A stretch of 48,890 bases of DNA, taken from assembly GCA_030835385.1 (NCBI GenBank), contig JAURPI010000040.1, forward strand, positions 142,735 to 191,624. The letters run 5' to 3'. Below are positions 1 through 8,039 of this stretch, one piece after another. Source of the stretch: Alphaproteobacteria bacterium (lineage in GTDB: Bacteria; Pseudomonadota; Alphaproteobacteria; Rhodospirillales; Rhodospirillaceae). The position numbers were made by a program, and so were the translations under genes. The stretch's first letter is position 1. Each line of letters begins with the position of its first letter. The notes below the pieces were generated by a model. The model saw nothing but the letters and a program-made list of their open reading frames with translations, had not been told where the DNA came from and searched no databases.

Positions 1-1
1 G

Positions 2-382
2 CGTTTCCGAACTGTGTGGGAGTTCACAGCCTTCGGTGGATTCCTGTGCGGCCGGGCGGCGGCCCAACGCATGCAGACGCGAGGGCATGGCACCATCTTG
101 TTTACGGGGGCGACGGCGTCGTTGCGCGGCGGAAAAGGGTTTGGCGCGTTTGCTTCTGGCAAGTTTGCTCTTCGAGCATTAGGTCAATCCATGGCACGTG
201 AATTGGGTCCTGAGGGCATCCATGTTGCGCATGTTAATATCGATGGAATGATCGGCGAGTCCGATGACGGCTCTAAGCTTGATCCCGCAGACATTGCAGA
301 GACCTACTATGGCCTGCACACGCAGTCGAAAACCAATTGGACCCATGAACTTGATATCCGGCCCTGGTCGGAGACCTGGTAG
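2..382 (+). CDS. SDR-family protein, C-terminal part (5' end outside window)
   Basis: The frame is open from the first bases and stops with TAG, so only the C-terminal half of a short-chain dehydrogenase/reductase is present. The Rossmann-fold serine region is recognisable (TGATASLRGG), followed by FASGKFALRALGQSMAREL and the strand GIHVAHVNIDG. In a classical SDR the motif would read YxxxK. Here it is F-A-S-G-K, so the catalytic tyrosine is replaced by phenylalanine while the lysine is kept. From memory, an SDR subfamily with this FASxKFALRAL segment exists, so this is probably inherited and not decay. Its substrate is unknown and it may not be a classical dehydrogenase. It converges on the downstream GST-like gene across a shared hairpin terminator. 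Confidence 0.75.
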   Translation, partial: RFRTVWEFTAFGGFLCGRAAAQRMQTRGHGTILFTGATASLRGGKGFGAFASGKFALRALGQSMARELGPEGIHVAHVNIDGMIGESDDGSKLDPADIAETYYGLHTQSKTNWTHELDIRPWSETW

Positions 383-404
383 ATAGTGCCATACACCTAG
401 CAAC

Positions 405-444
405 AAAAAACGGCGGCTCTGTGCAGAACCGCCATTGATTTTTG
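405..444. terminator. Bidirectional intrinsic terminator
   Basis: A hairpin with GGCGG (412-416) paired to CCGCC (429-433), extended by TCT/AGA after one mismatch, is flanked by an A-run on the left (405-410) and a T-rich stretch on the right (434-444). It sits between convergent genes, the SDR ending at 382 and the GST-like gene ending at 461, so it can terminate both strands. The minus strand has the cleaner U-tract. Confidence 0.6.
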
Positions 445-460
445 TCTTTGAAGTATCTGG

Positions 461-1111
461 CTAAAGGCTGCCTAACCGATCCTTCATGATCTTTTGTGTC
501 TCGGCTATGTGCGCCTTTGCAGCAGTATGCTTTTTGATTGCTGCATAGTACTTCTTCACGTTCGGTCGACCTTTAAGTGGGTCCTTGAGACCGAAGAGTG
601 GCCCAACCGATGTCGCAAAGAGTAATGCCGGAATGGCATAGCAATCTGCGACGGTGAAGCTCTTGCCTGTCGCGCACGGCCCAGGGCTGATGTAGCTGTT
701 GAGAATGTCCAGTGCGACTTCCATATCCGCTTTGGCCTTATCGGCTGCAGTCTTGTCCTTCGGTGCTCGCCCGACAACTTGCCGGAACAAATCAAGGGCG
801 GGCTCCTGAACGTATAGATCGCAGACTTTGGCGATCAAGTTCGCTTTACCAGATGCCGCCGGAGAAGCTGGGATGACCTTCTTTTTCTTCGGGTACTTAT
901 TATCCAGGTAAGCAACGATGACGTTGGATTCATAGACGATGTTGGCCCCGTCCTTTACCGTTGGAATTTTACCAAAAGGATTAAGAGCCAAATACTCCGG
1001 CGTCTTTAAACCGCCTTCGGGCATTGAGATCGTAAAGGCCAATCCTTTATGTTCGCAGGCCAGGATGACCCGAGCGACAAAGGGGGAGAGTGGACTGCCA
1101 TAAATGTGCAT
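461..1111 (-). CDS. Glutathione S-transferase-like protein (paralogue 1)
   Basis: A 216-residue cytosolic protein with GST architecture. It has an N-terminal thioredoxin-like domain (MHIYGSPLSPFVARVILACE, then the cis-Pro region FGKIPTVKDG and ESNVIVAYLD, which matches the glutathione-binding E-S signature) and an all-helical C-terminal domain from about residue 90. The serine in SPFV is the likely glutathione-activating position. GSTs conjugate glutathione to electrophiles or act as peroxidases or isomerases; the substrate cannot be told from sequence. The ATG at 1111 has GGAGC about 8 nt upstream. It lies 26 bp downstream of a clear paralogue on the same strand, so the two are probably co-transcribed and arose by tandem duplication. 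Confidence 0.8.
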   Translation of the reverse strand: MHIYGSPLSPFVARVILACEHKGLAFTISMPEGGLKTPEYLALNPFGKIPTVKDGANIVYESNVIVAYLDNKYPKKKKVIPASPAASGKANLIAKVCDLYVQEPALDLFRQVVGRAPKDKTAADKAKADMEVALDILNSYISPGPCATGKSFTVADCYAIPALLFATSVGPLFGLKDPLKGRPNVKKYYAAIKKHTAAKAHIAETQKIMKDRLGSL

Positions 1112-1137
1112 CGTCTATGCTCCAATATGCCTAGGGG

Positions 1138-1782
1138 TTAGCTTCCGAAGAACTGCTTCGCCATAACAGTCATTTCTTTAATGGCTTGCTTTGTCATTGG
1201 CTCACGCTTCAGCGACGCCCAATATTTCTTGACCTTCTTATGACCCGCGAATGGATCTTTGACGCCGAAACTCGGTGTAACCAGTTGAACGAAGAACAAC
1301 GCTGGAAGTGCGTAGCAGTCTGCGATGGTAAACTTCTTTCCCATTGCCCATGGCCCACCTGGGGTGAGGTATCCATCAAGAATAGCCAAGCCTTTTTGTG
1401 TTTCGGCGAGCTTTTCTTTCACCAACTTTTTATCACGCTTCTTTGGATCGCGTTGTCCAAACAAGCTGGTGACGACCCCCTGCACGTAGAGGTCGGAAAT
1501 TGTTGCGATGAGGCGAGCCATCCCTGCGGCTTTGGCCGAGGCCGGGATAATCGATTTCTTAGGGTACTTTGCATTTATGTATTCGACGATGACCGAAGAT
1601 TCCGGCAGAACTGTTGCGCCGTCCTTCATGGTTGGCATTTTACCCATAGGGTTCATGGCCAGGTATTCCGGTGTCTTCATGCCGTCCTTGGGCATGATCA
1701 CTTCGTGCTTGACCCCTTTGTGGCGAAGGGCAAGCAGAGCCCGACAGACAAAAGGTGATAAAATGGCGCCATAAACTTTCAT
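1138..1782 (-). CDS. Glutathione S-transferase-like protein (paralogue 2)
   Basis: A 214-residue GST-like protein sharing the layout of its downstream neighbour: KVYGAILSPFVCRALLALRH at the N-terminus, MGKMPTMKDG around the cis-proline, PESSVIVEYIN for glutathione binding, and a helical C-terminal domain ending in a basic segment. It is first in the two-gene unit and has a good ribosome binding site (GAGGAT, 8 nt before the ATG). The divergent spacing to the gene starting at 1988 leaves about 205 bp for two promoters. The two copies keep the same motifs but differ widely in the helical domain that normally carries substrate specificity. This suggests an old duplication with diverged substrates (inference). 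Confidence 0.8.
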   Translation of the reverse strand: MKVYGAILSPFVCRALLALRHKGVKHEVIMPKDGMKTPEYLAMNPMGKMPTMKDGATVLPESSVIVEYINAKYPKKSIIPASAKAAGMARLIATISDLYVQGVVTSLFGQRDPKKRDKKLVKEKLAETQKGLAILDGYLTPGGPWAMGKKFTIADCYALPALFFVQLVTPSFGVKDPFAGHKKVKKYWASLKREPMTKQAIKEMTVMAKQFFGS

Positions 1783-1987
1783 GGTGTGTGCATCCTCAAT
1801 TTATAAAATTTGTGTCCCAACAGCCTTCAAGCCGTGATGGCCGAGAGCGGCGCGTATCATATCGGAACCGTATCAAAAATCACGTGCGATTATCTGGCAG
1901 CGATTCAGGTCGTTTTGCCATTGCTCAGGGCTATTAATGGCTCATATTTCGTGGTTTTCTCTGCTGTCATAATTGAGGAGGAAACTG

Positions 1988-2689
1988 ATGGATAATCGCA
2001 ATATCAGGGGAAAAATTCTTTACATCGGCGGTGACGATGAGGAGCGGGGACGGGAGTGGTTTTCCATGACTTTCCACGAAGACGGCCAGCGCACTCTTCG
2101 CGCCCACTGTGAAATCGACGACACGGAGGTTTTGCGGGAAACCGTTTATACCATGGACGAGAACTGGCGGCCGTTGGACTGCTTCAACAGACTTCATGTG
2201 GAACGTAAGTTTCTTGGTACGGGGTGGGTAAGGGCTTTTGGAAACGAGGCTGAATGCGAAGTACTCAACACCACTCTCGGCCGTGTCTCCCAAACCGTCA
2301 GCATGGACGGACCCGCACAGAGTTTGACCGTTCACCCGTTGACGTGTGACGTTTTTCATTGTGCTGGAAATGATCATACCAAGTCTGAGAACCCGCAGAC
2401 TTTGAATAACGTTCTTTCTACATCACCGTTACCCAACGGGGGCAGCGGACCATTTCTGAGTGTCGGTAAAGTAACTGTGATGTATGACGGTCGTGAAGAA
2501 ATCACCGTGCCCGCAGGAACTTTTGAGGTAGATCACTACCACTTTGTTTTGAAGCCACAGCCCGACGGTACACCCCGACGTGAAGATGTCTGGTGTATTC
2601 CGGAAGACTATACCTTTGTGAAGGTGACAGTTGATGGCTTCTTAAAAAATTCCCGTTACGAATTAGTAGAGTACGAGACGGAATTCTAG
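1988..2689 (+). CDS. Unrecognised protein, tandem paralogue A
   Basis: A 233-residue soluble protein with no signal peptide or membrane segment; I do not recognise the family. The ATG at 1988 is preferred over an in-frame TTG at 1973 because that TTG lies within the AGGAGG ribosome binding site. Conserved blocks shared with the next gene are REWFSMTFHEDGQRTLRAHC near residue 25, RPLDCFNRLH, a Cys-His pair in SCD/TCDVxHCA near the middle, ITVPAGTFEVDHY in the last third and EDVWC near the end. The VPAGTFExDHY segment resembles motifs in beta-rich DUF3108-type proteins, but that link is weak. Paralogue B and a sulfotransferase-like gene follow closely, so they probably form one transcript. Confidence 0.75.
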   Translation: MDNRNIRGKILYIGGDDEERGREWFSMTFHEDGQRTLRAHCEIDDTEVLRETVYTMDENWRPLDCFNRLHVERKFLGTGWVRAFGNEAECEVLNTTLGRVSQTVSMDGPAQSLTVHPLTCDVFHCAGNDHTKSENPQTLNNVLSTSPLPNGGSGPFLSVGKVTVMYDGREEITVPAGTFEVDHYHFVLKPQPDGTPRREDVWCIPEDYTFVKVTVDGFLKNSRYELVEYETEF

Positions 2690-2698
2690 GAGCTGGCC

Positions 2699-3406
2699 AT
2701 GAATTACCGGAATGTTCGAGGTAAAATCGCGTATATCTTTGATCCTGATGGTGAACGGCGGGATTTCGGCCGCGAGTGGTGGTCGGTCACGTTTCATGAG
2801 GATGGTCAGCGGACTCTGCGCGCCCACTGTGAAATAGAGCCTGGTGTTGTTGCGGATCGTTCTGTACTGCGGGACACGGTTTACACGACGGACGTTGACT
2901 ATCGTCCGTTGGACTGTTTTGTCCGGCTGCATGAGAGTGGCAAATTTCTGGGTAGCGGGTGGTTTCGGTTCACTGATGGATGGGCAGAGTGTGAAGCCGT
3001 TAACGTGACGTCTGGACGCATGAGCCAGCGTATGGACCTGGATGGTCCACCACTGTCATTCGGTGCGCATCCTGTTTCCTGCGATGTGTTGCACTGCGCG
3101 CGATTCAACCACAGTATAGGTCAAAAGATTCAGCCATGCGAGGGGGTTTTGATGTCATCGCCTGAACACGATGGCTGTTCGGGTCCCAGCCTTTGCACCA
3201 CGCAATTCGGCCTGGAGTATCTCGGTCGAGAAATGATCACGGTGCCGGCAGGAACGTTTGAAACCGATCACTATCGCTTTAACCTCGATCACCATCCGAC
3301 CGAAGACGTATGGTGCACCATCGATGGATTTCTGTTCGTCAAAATAACGGTGGCTGGCTATATGAACGCTCACTTCGATCTTGTCGAATACGAAGAGGAC
3401 TTCTAA
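2699..3406 (+). CDS. Unrecognised protein, tandem paralogue B
   Basis: A 235-residue protein clearly homologous to the gene 9 bp upstream. Both keep FHEDGQRTLRAHCEI, the RPLDCF-RLH block, CDVLHCA, TVPAGTFETDHYRF, EDVWC and a C-terminal F-x-LVEYExxF signature. The invariant cysteines and histidines could bind a metal or line an active site (inference). The start is supported by GGAG about 6 nt upstream. The stop lies 2 bp before the ATG of the sulfotransferase-like gene, so translation is probably coupled. The function is unknown. Confidence 0.75.
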   Translation: MNYRNVRGKIAYIFDPDGERRDFGREWWSVTFHEDGQRTLRAHCEIEPGVVADRSVLRDTVYTTDVDYRPLDCFVRLHESGKFLGSGWFRFTDGWAECEAVNVTSGRMSQRMDLDGPPLSFGAHPVSCDVLHCARFNHSIGQKIQPCEGVLMSSPEHDGCSGPSLCTTQFGLEYLGREMITVPAGTFETDHYRFNLDHHPTEDVWCTIDGFLFVKITVAGYMNAHFDLVEYEEDF

Positions 3407-3408
3407 CG

Positions 3409-4041
3409 ATGAGAATAATCGGTGCCGGGTTTGGTCGCACGGGTACGAAATCGATGAAGCTTGCTTTGGAGCACATTGGATTTGGGCCCTGCTATCACAT
3501 GTTTGAGGTGTTTGCGAAGCCAGAGGGTATCCCTCTATGGCACAAAGCAGCCTTCGGCCACGACATCGATTGGGATGGTCTACTTGGCGATTACCCGTCA
3601 GGTGTAGATTGGCCGCTCTCGCATTTTTGGCAGCCCCTGTCTGAAAGGTATCCCGAGGCGAAAGTATTGTTGACCGTGCGGCCAGCTGATCAGTGGTACA
3701 CTAGCATGACCAACACTATTTTCAGTCATCTTGCCAGTAAACAGCCAGAGGATGGTTCCCGTGAGATGTGGAAAGAGATGGTCGATAAAATCGTCCTTGA
3801 GGACACGTTCGACAACCGGCCAGAAGATCGCGCCCATTGTGAAGCTGTGTTTGACCGACATGCAGCGTTAGTCAAAGAAACTGTGCCGGCTGACCGGCTG
3901 ATCGTTTATGAAGTCGGCAGTGGGTGGGAGCCGTTGTGTGAAGGCCTCGGTGTGCCTGTTCCCGAAGGTCCTTTTCCAAAAACCAATACGACAGAAGAGT
4001 TTCAACGAGACCGGGATTCTAAAGCCGCTGCAGCGTCCTAG
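3409..4041 (+). CDS. Sulfotransferase-family protein
   Basis: A 210-residue protein opening with a P-loop-like 5'-phosphosulfate-binding segment (IGAGFGRTGTKSMKLALEH) followed by GPCYHMFEV, the pattern of single-domain sulfotransferases sometimes annotated Sulfotransfer_4. The second PAPS contact is visible in the stretch KVLLTVRPADQWYTSM, where an Arg and a Ser/Thr would bind the 3'-phosphate. Family members transfer a sulfuryl group from PAPS to a hydroxyl or amine acceptor, but many bacterial members are uncharacterised. The ATG at 3409 places the P-loop at the N-terminus; the longer open frame starting at 3310 overlaps the previous gene and is rejected. The stop overlaps the convergent MscS gene stop in a CTAG palindrome. 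Confidence 0.75.
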   Translation: MRIIGAGFGRTGTKSMKLALEHIGFGPCYHMFEVFAKPEGIPLWHKAAFGHDIDWDGLLGDYPSGVDWPLSHFWQPLSERYPEAKVLLTVRPADQWYTSMTNTIFSHLASKQPEDGSREMWKEMVDKIVLEDTFDNRPEDRAHCEAVFDRHAALVKETVPADRLIVYEVGSGWEPLCEGLGVPVPEGPFPKTNTTEEFQRDRDSKAAAAS

Positions 4042-5360
4042 TCCTTAAGGCTGGGTTCAGTTTGTTCGGTCTGTGCCATATGCACCACACGTTGCGGATA
4101 TGGAATGTCTATGCCGTGTTCTTGTAGAACATCCCAGAGTTCGAGAAGAACTTCGCCTTTGACATTGGTGACTCCTTTTGCTGGATCTTTGATCCAAAAG
4201 CGAAGCACAAAATTTATGGAACTGTCTCCAAACTCAACAAGGTGACAAACTGGCGGACGATAATCGACGGACCGCTCTGGCTTTGTCGCCGCCTCCATGG
4301 CTAGTTTGCGCACGGTGTGTGGGTCGCTGTCGTAACTGGTGCCAAATTTCACTTCCATGCGGACATCGTTGTCGCTGTGAGACCAATTGATAACCTGGTT
4401 GGTTACGAAGTCATCATTAGGGATGAGAAGTTCTTTGTTGTCTCGTGTGGTCACGCCAACGTAGCGCGCACTCAAAGTATTCACCCAGCCAAAGGTCTGA
4501 CCCACTTCAATAACGTCTCCAGGCTTAATGGACTTGTCGAGCAGGAGAATGACACCGCTGATTAGGTTGGAAACCTGCTTTTGCAGGCCTATACCAATGC
4601 CGACGCCGACAGCACCAGTGAACACTGCAAGCGCCGCAAAATTTATGCCTACCGATGAAAGCGCGACCATCACAGCGACCACCACCATGATTAGGCGAAT
4701 GGTCTTGCCGATAAGAACGCGTGCGCCTGGTGTTATATCAGACACTTGAGAAAGACGGTTGTCGATCAGCTTGCTGATAGCAAGTGCAGCCCACATGAGA
4801 GTGGCAAGCAGTATTGCTCCATTGATGACTGTCAGCACTGTGACGCGAGTTTGCCCAAGCGGAATACTGACCGATTCAAGTGTATCTATTGCTGGGTCAA
4901 GTAGCCCCACAATATTCAGGGCGGCGATGGTCCAGGCCAGTGTGGCGACAAGGCGAGATAGGAAGGCATTTGCGATCAGGGCTGATGTGAGCCGGATCAG
5001 TATCCAGGCAGTCATCAAGCTGGCTACGATCTCCAACATCCCACTATCGGTGCCATCTTCAATTTGGCTGACAATGCCCGTCGCTAACCAAAGCACAAAA
5101 AGGAAGACAATAGCCGTCAGTTGATGGGATACGGCGGTTAGTACCCGTCGGAGAGGTGACAACAGGCGCAGGTTTGAGATACCTGTAGCCAGTCGTGGTC
5201 GGATTGGCTTTTGTATGAAGTAAGCAATCAAGAGTGTCAGCAGCAGAATTCCTAGCTGAGTCAGGAAATCCAAAGCTAGAATCTGCTGTTGAAACCAGAC
5301 CAGAAAATCGGCGTACAAGATTTGCCAGGTCCCAGGTTTGAAGAGCTCGTTTATCCTCAT
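4038..5360 (-). CDS. MscS-family mechanosensitive channel
   Basis: About 440 residues. Several hydrophobic segments occupy roughly residues 20-230, followed by the diagnostic pore helix (FTGAVGVGIGIGLQKQVSN) and LISGVILLLDKSIKPGDVIE at the start of the beta domain. The soluble C-terminal vestibule contains NKELLIPNDDFVTNQVINWS. MscS channels sit in the inner membrane and release solutes on hypo-osmotic shock. The ATG at 5360 is chosen; a GTG at 5402 would add 14 residues, and neither has a strong ribosome binding site. At about 440 residues the protein is larger than E. coli MscS (286 residues), with extra N-terminal membrane segments. Confidence 0.88.
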   Translation of the reverse strand: MRINELFKPGTWQILYADFLVWFQQQILALDFLTQLGILLLTLLIAYFIQKPIRPRLATGISNLRLLSPLRRVLTAVSHQLTAIVFLFVLWLATGIVSQIEDGTDSGMLEIVASLMTAWILIRLTSALIANAFLSRLVATLAWTIAALNIVGLLDPAIDTLESVSIPLGQTRVTVLTVINGAILLATLMWAALAISKLIDNRLSQVSDITPGARVLIGKTIRLIMVVVAVMVALSSVGINFAALAVFTGAVGVGIGIGLQKQVSNLISGVILLLDKSIKPGDVIEVGQTFGWVNTLSARYVGVTTRDNKELLIPNDDFVTNQVINWSHSDNDVRMEVKFGTSYDSDPHTVRKLAMEAATKPERSVDYRPPVCHLVEFGDSSINFVLRFWIKDPAKGVTNVKGEVLLELWDVLQEHGIDIPYPQRVVHMAQTEQTEPSLKD

Positions 5361-5545
5361 GCTCGAATTCTGCCACTCAAAGCCCTTGCCGTCGACCCGC
5401 ACACGCTTTTGATTGAGGTTTTACCGTCTGACTATGAGATGGTAAGTAGATACTATTCAGCAAAGAAGACGCCACGAGGACCAAACTTGCGCTCTCTCGC
5501 CGCAATGCGCTGCTCGGTGGGGCAGGACTTACAGCCACGAGCACG

Positions 5546-6453
5546 ATGTTCTCCTCTGAGCCCGTCTCGGCATCAGCATGGTCAGACCGAAAAAAGTACG
5601 TCGATGTCGGTGATGGTCTGAAGATGGCATATATCGAAATGGGTGATCCTGACGAAGATCCGATTGTCTTGGTTCATGGCAATCCGACATCATCCTATCT
5701 GTGGCGTAATGTCGTTCCCCACTTGATCGATAGCGTCCGGTGCTTGGCGCCTGACCTTGTTGGCATGGGGCAGTCAGACAAACTGCCGGACGAGGGGCCA
5801 CGAACTTACTCTTACTTTGTTCACCGTGAGTATTTTGATGGCTGGCTGGATGCCATGAATCTGTCAGGACCAATTACGTTTGTAGGGCATAATTGGGGCG
5901 TACCGCTGTTCTTTTATTGGGCTATGCGCAATCTCGGCAGAATCGAGGTTTCGTTCATATGGAGGGGCAAATATCACCAGTGACAAAAGCCATCGCGGGT
6001 GATCGTTTTCGGGCCTTTAACGCTCACATGAGCTCACCAGAAATGGAACAGGACGTTCTCCAGAACAATTTGTACCTAAAACACTACTTCTTTCGCTATG
6101 TCGACAAGACCCTGTCCGATGAAGACAGGCGTGTTTATGAGTAGCCCTATCTGGATGCCGGTCCTGACCGTCGCCCCACCATTGATTGGCCTTGCGAAAT
6201 ACCAGTTGATGGCGAACCAGCAGATGTTCGCGCCCGCTTAACTGAGTTGATCGATTGGATGGCGAACAACGACATTCCAAAACTCTGGTTGGTGCCGGAT
6301 ACTGCGAGCATCATGACAGGCGAGCGAAAGGAAGCCGCTGAATCTTTTTCCCAGCAGACGACGGTAGAAATTGATAGCGGGCATTACACACCCGAGACAT
6401 CGCCAGACGCTATTGGCCGGACGATTGCCGAGTGGTTAGAGGCTTTAACTTAG
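5546..6453 (+). pseudogene. Haloalkane dehalogenase-like alpha/beta hydrolase, decayed
   Basis: The protein is recognisable across the whole length of the family but in pieces. Frame 2 runs from 5546 to about 5940 (LVHGNPTSSYLWRNV, APDLVGMGQSDKL, FVGHNWGVPLFFYWAMRN). It then continues in frame 1 (RGFVHMEG, PVTKAIAG) to an in-frame TAG at 6142. Beyond that the same frame carries the C-terminus (PYLDAG, IPVDGEPADV, SGHYTPETSPDAIG), with the family histidine in SGHY. Lesions visible: one frameshift near 5940, one amber codon, and Asn instead of Asp in the nucleophile motif GHDWG (codon AAT at 5891, one transition from GAT). No in-frame start is available for the Tat-like stretch just upstream. 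It is very unlikely to make an active dehalogenase. Confidence 0.8.
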
Positions 6454-6457
6454 AACT

Positions 6458-7156
6458 TTAGCTAAGTGCACTCTTGAATAAGTCGAGTGTGCGTCCGTGG
6501 GCTAGCTCAGTCGCGGCTTCATCATAGTGATTTGTATCGGTGTCCCGCGCGAAACCGTGATCACATCCCTCATAGGTATGTATCGTTACCGTTTCGTGAC
6601 CCTGGAGGGCCTGCCGCACTTGGTCAGACGCTTCTTTTGGGACAAATGAGTCTTCATCAGCGATGTGGAGGATTGTCGGCTTAGAAATTTTGTCAGCTTC
6701 GCCAAGTAACCCTTCAATGCCGACGCCATAATAACCGGCGTTTGCATCAGCGTCTGTACGAGTAGCAGCAAGATAAGTGAGAACACCGCCGAGACAAAAA
6801 CCTGTCGTGCCTACCTTTCCATTACATCCTTTGCGACCCCGAAGTTCGTTTATGGACGCTTGAATATCTTCAACGCCCTTGTCCACATTAAACTTACCGT
6901 AGATTTCGAGACCCTTATTGAAGTCTGCTTCTACCGTTGCGTCGAGTTGCACACCTGGTTCAATCGGCCAGAATAGATCAGGCGCGAGGGCCATGTACCC
7001 TTGCTCTGCCAACATATCGCACACGCCACGAAGCCAATCATTTACGCCAAAAATTTCTTGAATGACGATTACTCCCGGTCCGCCGCCATCAGGCGCAGAC
7101 AGATAGCCCATGAAATCTCCGTTGGTACCCTTGATTGTAATTTCTTGTGAACTCAT
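6458..7156 (-). CDS. Dienelactone hydrolase family protein
   Basis: A 232-residue cytosolic alpha/beta hydrolase of the dienelactone-hydrolase type. The cysteine nucleophile is in GFCLGG (Cys121), an acid in HIADEDSFVP (Asp167 or Asp169) and the histidine in CDHGFAR (His200), with the family's QEIFGVN segment near residue 33. Such enzymes open lactone or ester bonds, classically in chlorocatechol breakdown. It follows the GntR gene by about 110 bp in the same direction, so it may belong to the UbiD catabolic operon or have its own promoter. The ATG at 7156 has GGGAGC about 9 nt upstream. All catalytic residues are present. Confidence 0.88.
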   Translation of the reverse strand: MSSQEITIKGTNGDFMGYLSAPDGGGPGVIVIQEIFGVNDWLRGVCDMLAEQGYMALAPDLFWPIEPGVQLDATVEADFNKGLEIYGKFNVDKGVEDIQASINELRGRKGCNGKVGTTGFCLGGVLTYLAATRTDADANAGYYGVGIEGLLGEADKISKPTILHIADEDSFVPKEASDQVRQALQGHETVTIHTYEGCDHGFARDTDTNHYDEAATELAHGRTLDLFKSALS

Positions 7157-7268
7157 AGCAGCGTGCTCCCTGTTAATATTCGTGCTAGAGTTTTAGATGG
7201 ATTCAAGTGGATTGACCAGACGCCTGGTGGGCAAATTTTCACCCAGCACCTTATTCCGTAGCACTTTT

Positions 7269-8039
7269 TCAGGAACTGTGGCGTCCTACATTTTCGTGGG
7301 TGAGGGATGTCCGCATGGCATAACGGTCGCCGCGATAGAAGGACGTTAACCACTCAACAGGCTGATCAGAATCGTCGAATACAAGACGTGTCAATTTTAA
7401 TAGAGGGGCACCAACCTCCAGGCCCAGCGGTGCAGCGACAGCCGGGTCGGCCAGTGTGGCTGTTACTTCTTGCTCGGCTCGTGCGACGGGCACGCCAGCC
7501 ATATTCAGGCGAACGAGCATCGGCAGGTTTTCTGTTTTCGGATCAAGTTGAGATGCAATGTTTTCTGGAACGTAAGCGATGATCACGGCCAAGGGCTCAC
7601 CGTCGGAAAGACGGAGTTGGTTGGACCGCAGAACTTTTGTGTCACCTTTAAGCTCTAGCATTGAGCCGACATCGGCCGCGGGTATCTGTATTTCAGATGC
7701 TAGATGTTGCACATCGGTAGCAGCCCCGATTGCCTGAACACTTTGCAAAAGATCGTCTAGTGCGTTTCTTGCAGGACCCGGCGCATCATCGGCGACGAAA
7801 GTGCCTTTGCCTCGTTGTCGAACAACAAGTCCATCTGCCACCAGTTCTCGCATGGCGCGTTTTACTGTAATCCGCGACACACCAAATTCAGTACACAAGG
7901 TAGATTCAATAGGGAGGGCAGACCCAGCGCTATAGGTGCCCGACCGAATACCTTCCTTCAGTATCAGGTAAACTTGGTGATACAGCGGAATCGCCAGGGT
8001 TTCGTCAACCGGATGACGGATGTCCGAGATTTCATTCAC
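7269..8039 (-). CDS. GntR-family regulator with UTRA domain (HutC subfamily)
   Basis: A 256-residue regulator. The N-terminal winged helix-turn-helix includes PLYHQVYLILKEGIRSG, the recognition helix FGVSRITVKRAMREL and the wing VVRQRGKGTFV. A UTRA ligand-binding domain fills the remainder (LRLSDGEPLAVIIAYVPENI, then LEVGAPLLKLTRLVFD near the C-terminus). The start is the GTG at 8039, which overlaps the upstream SDR stop as GTGA; a longer open frame to 8282 has no coding character. HutC-type regulators bind short dyads with GT...AC ends and are released by a pathway metabolite. A candidate operator lies at the head of this operon (13593-13614). It is likely a local repressor, and its position as the last tightly coupled gene would give autoregulation (inference). 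Confidence 0.88.
   Translation of the reverse strand: MNEISDIRHPVDETLAIPLYHQVYLILKEGIRSGTYSAGSALPIESTLCTEFGVSRITVKRAMRELVADGLVVRQRGKGTFVADDAPGPARNALDDLLQSVQAIGAATDVQHLASEIQIPAADVGSMLELKGDTKVLRSNQLRLSDGEPLAVIIAYVPENIASQLDPKTENLPMLVRLNMAGVPVARAEQEVTATLADPAVAAPLGLEVGAPLLKLTRLVFDDSDQPVEWLTSFYRGDRYAMRTSLTHENVGRHSS

Noticed and set aside
1186-1758. 190-codon plus-strand open frame over the second GST-like gene
   Set aside because: Antisense to a clear GST; no domain and no plausible start signal.
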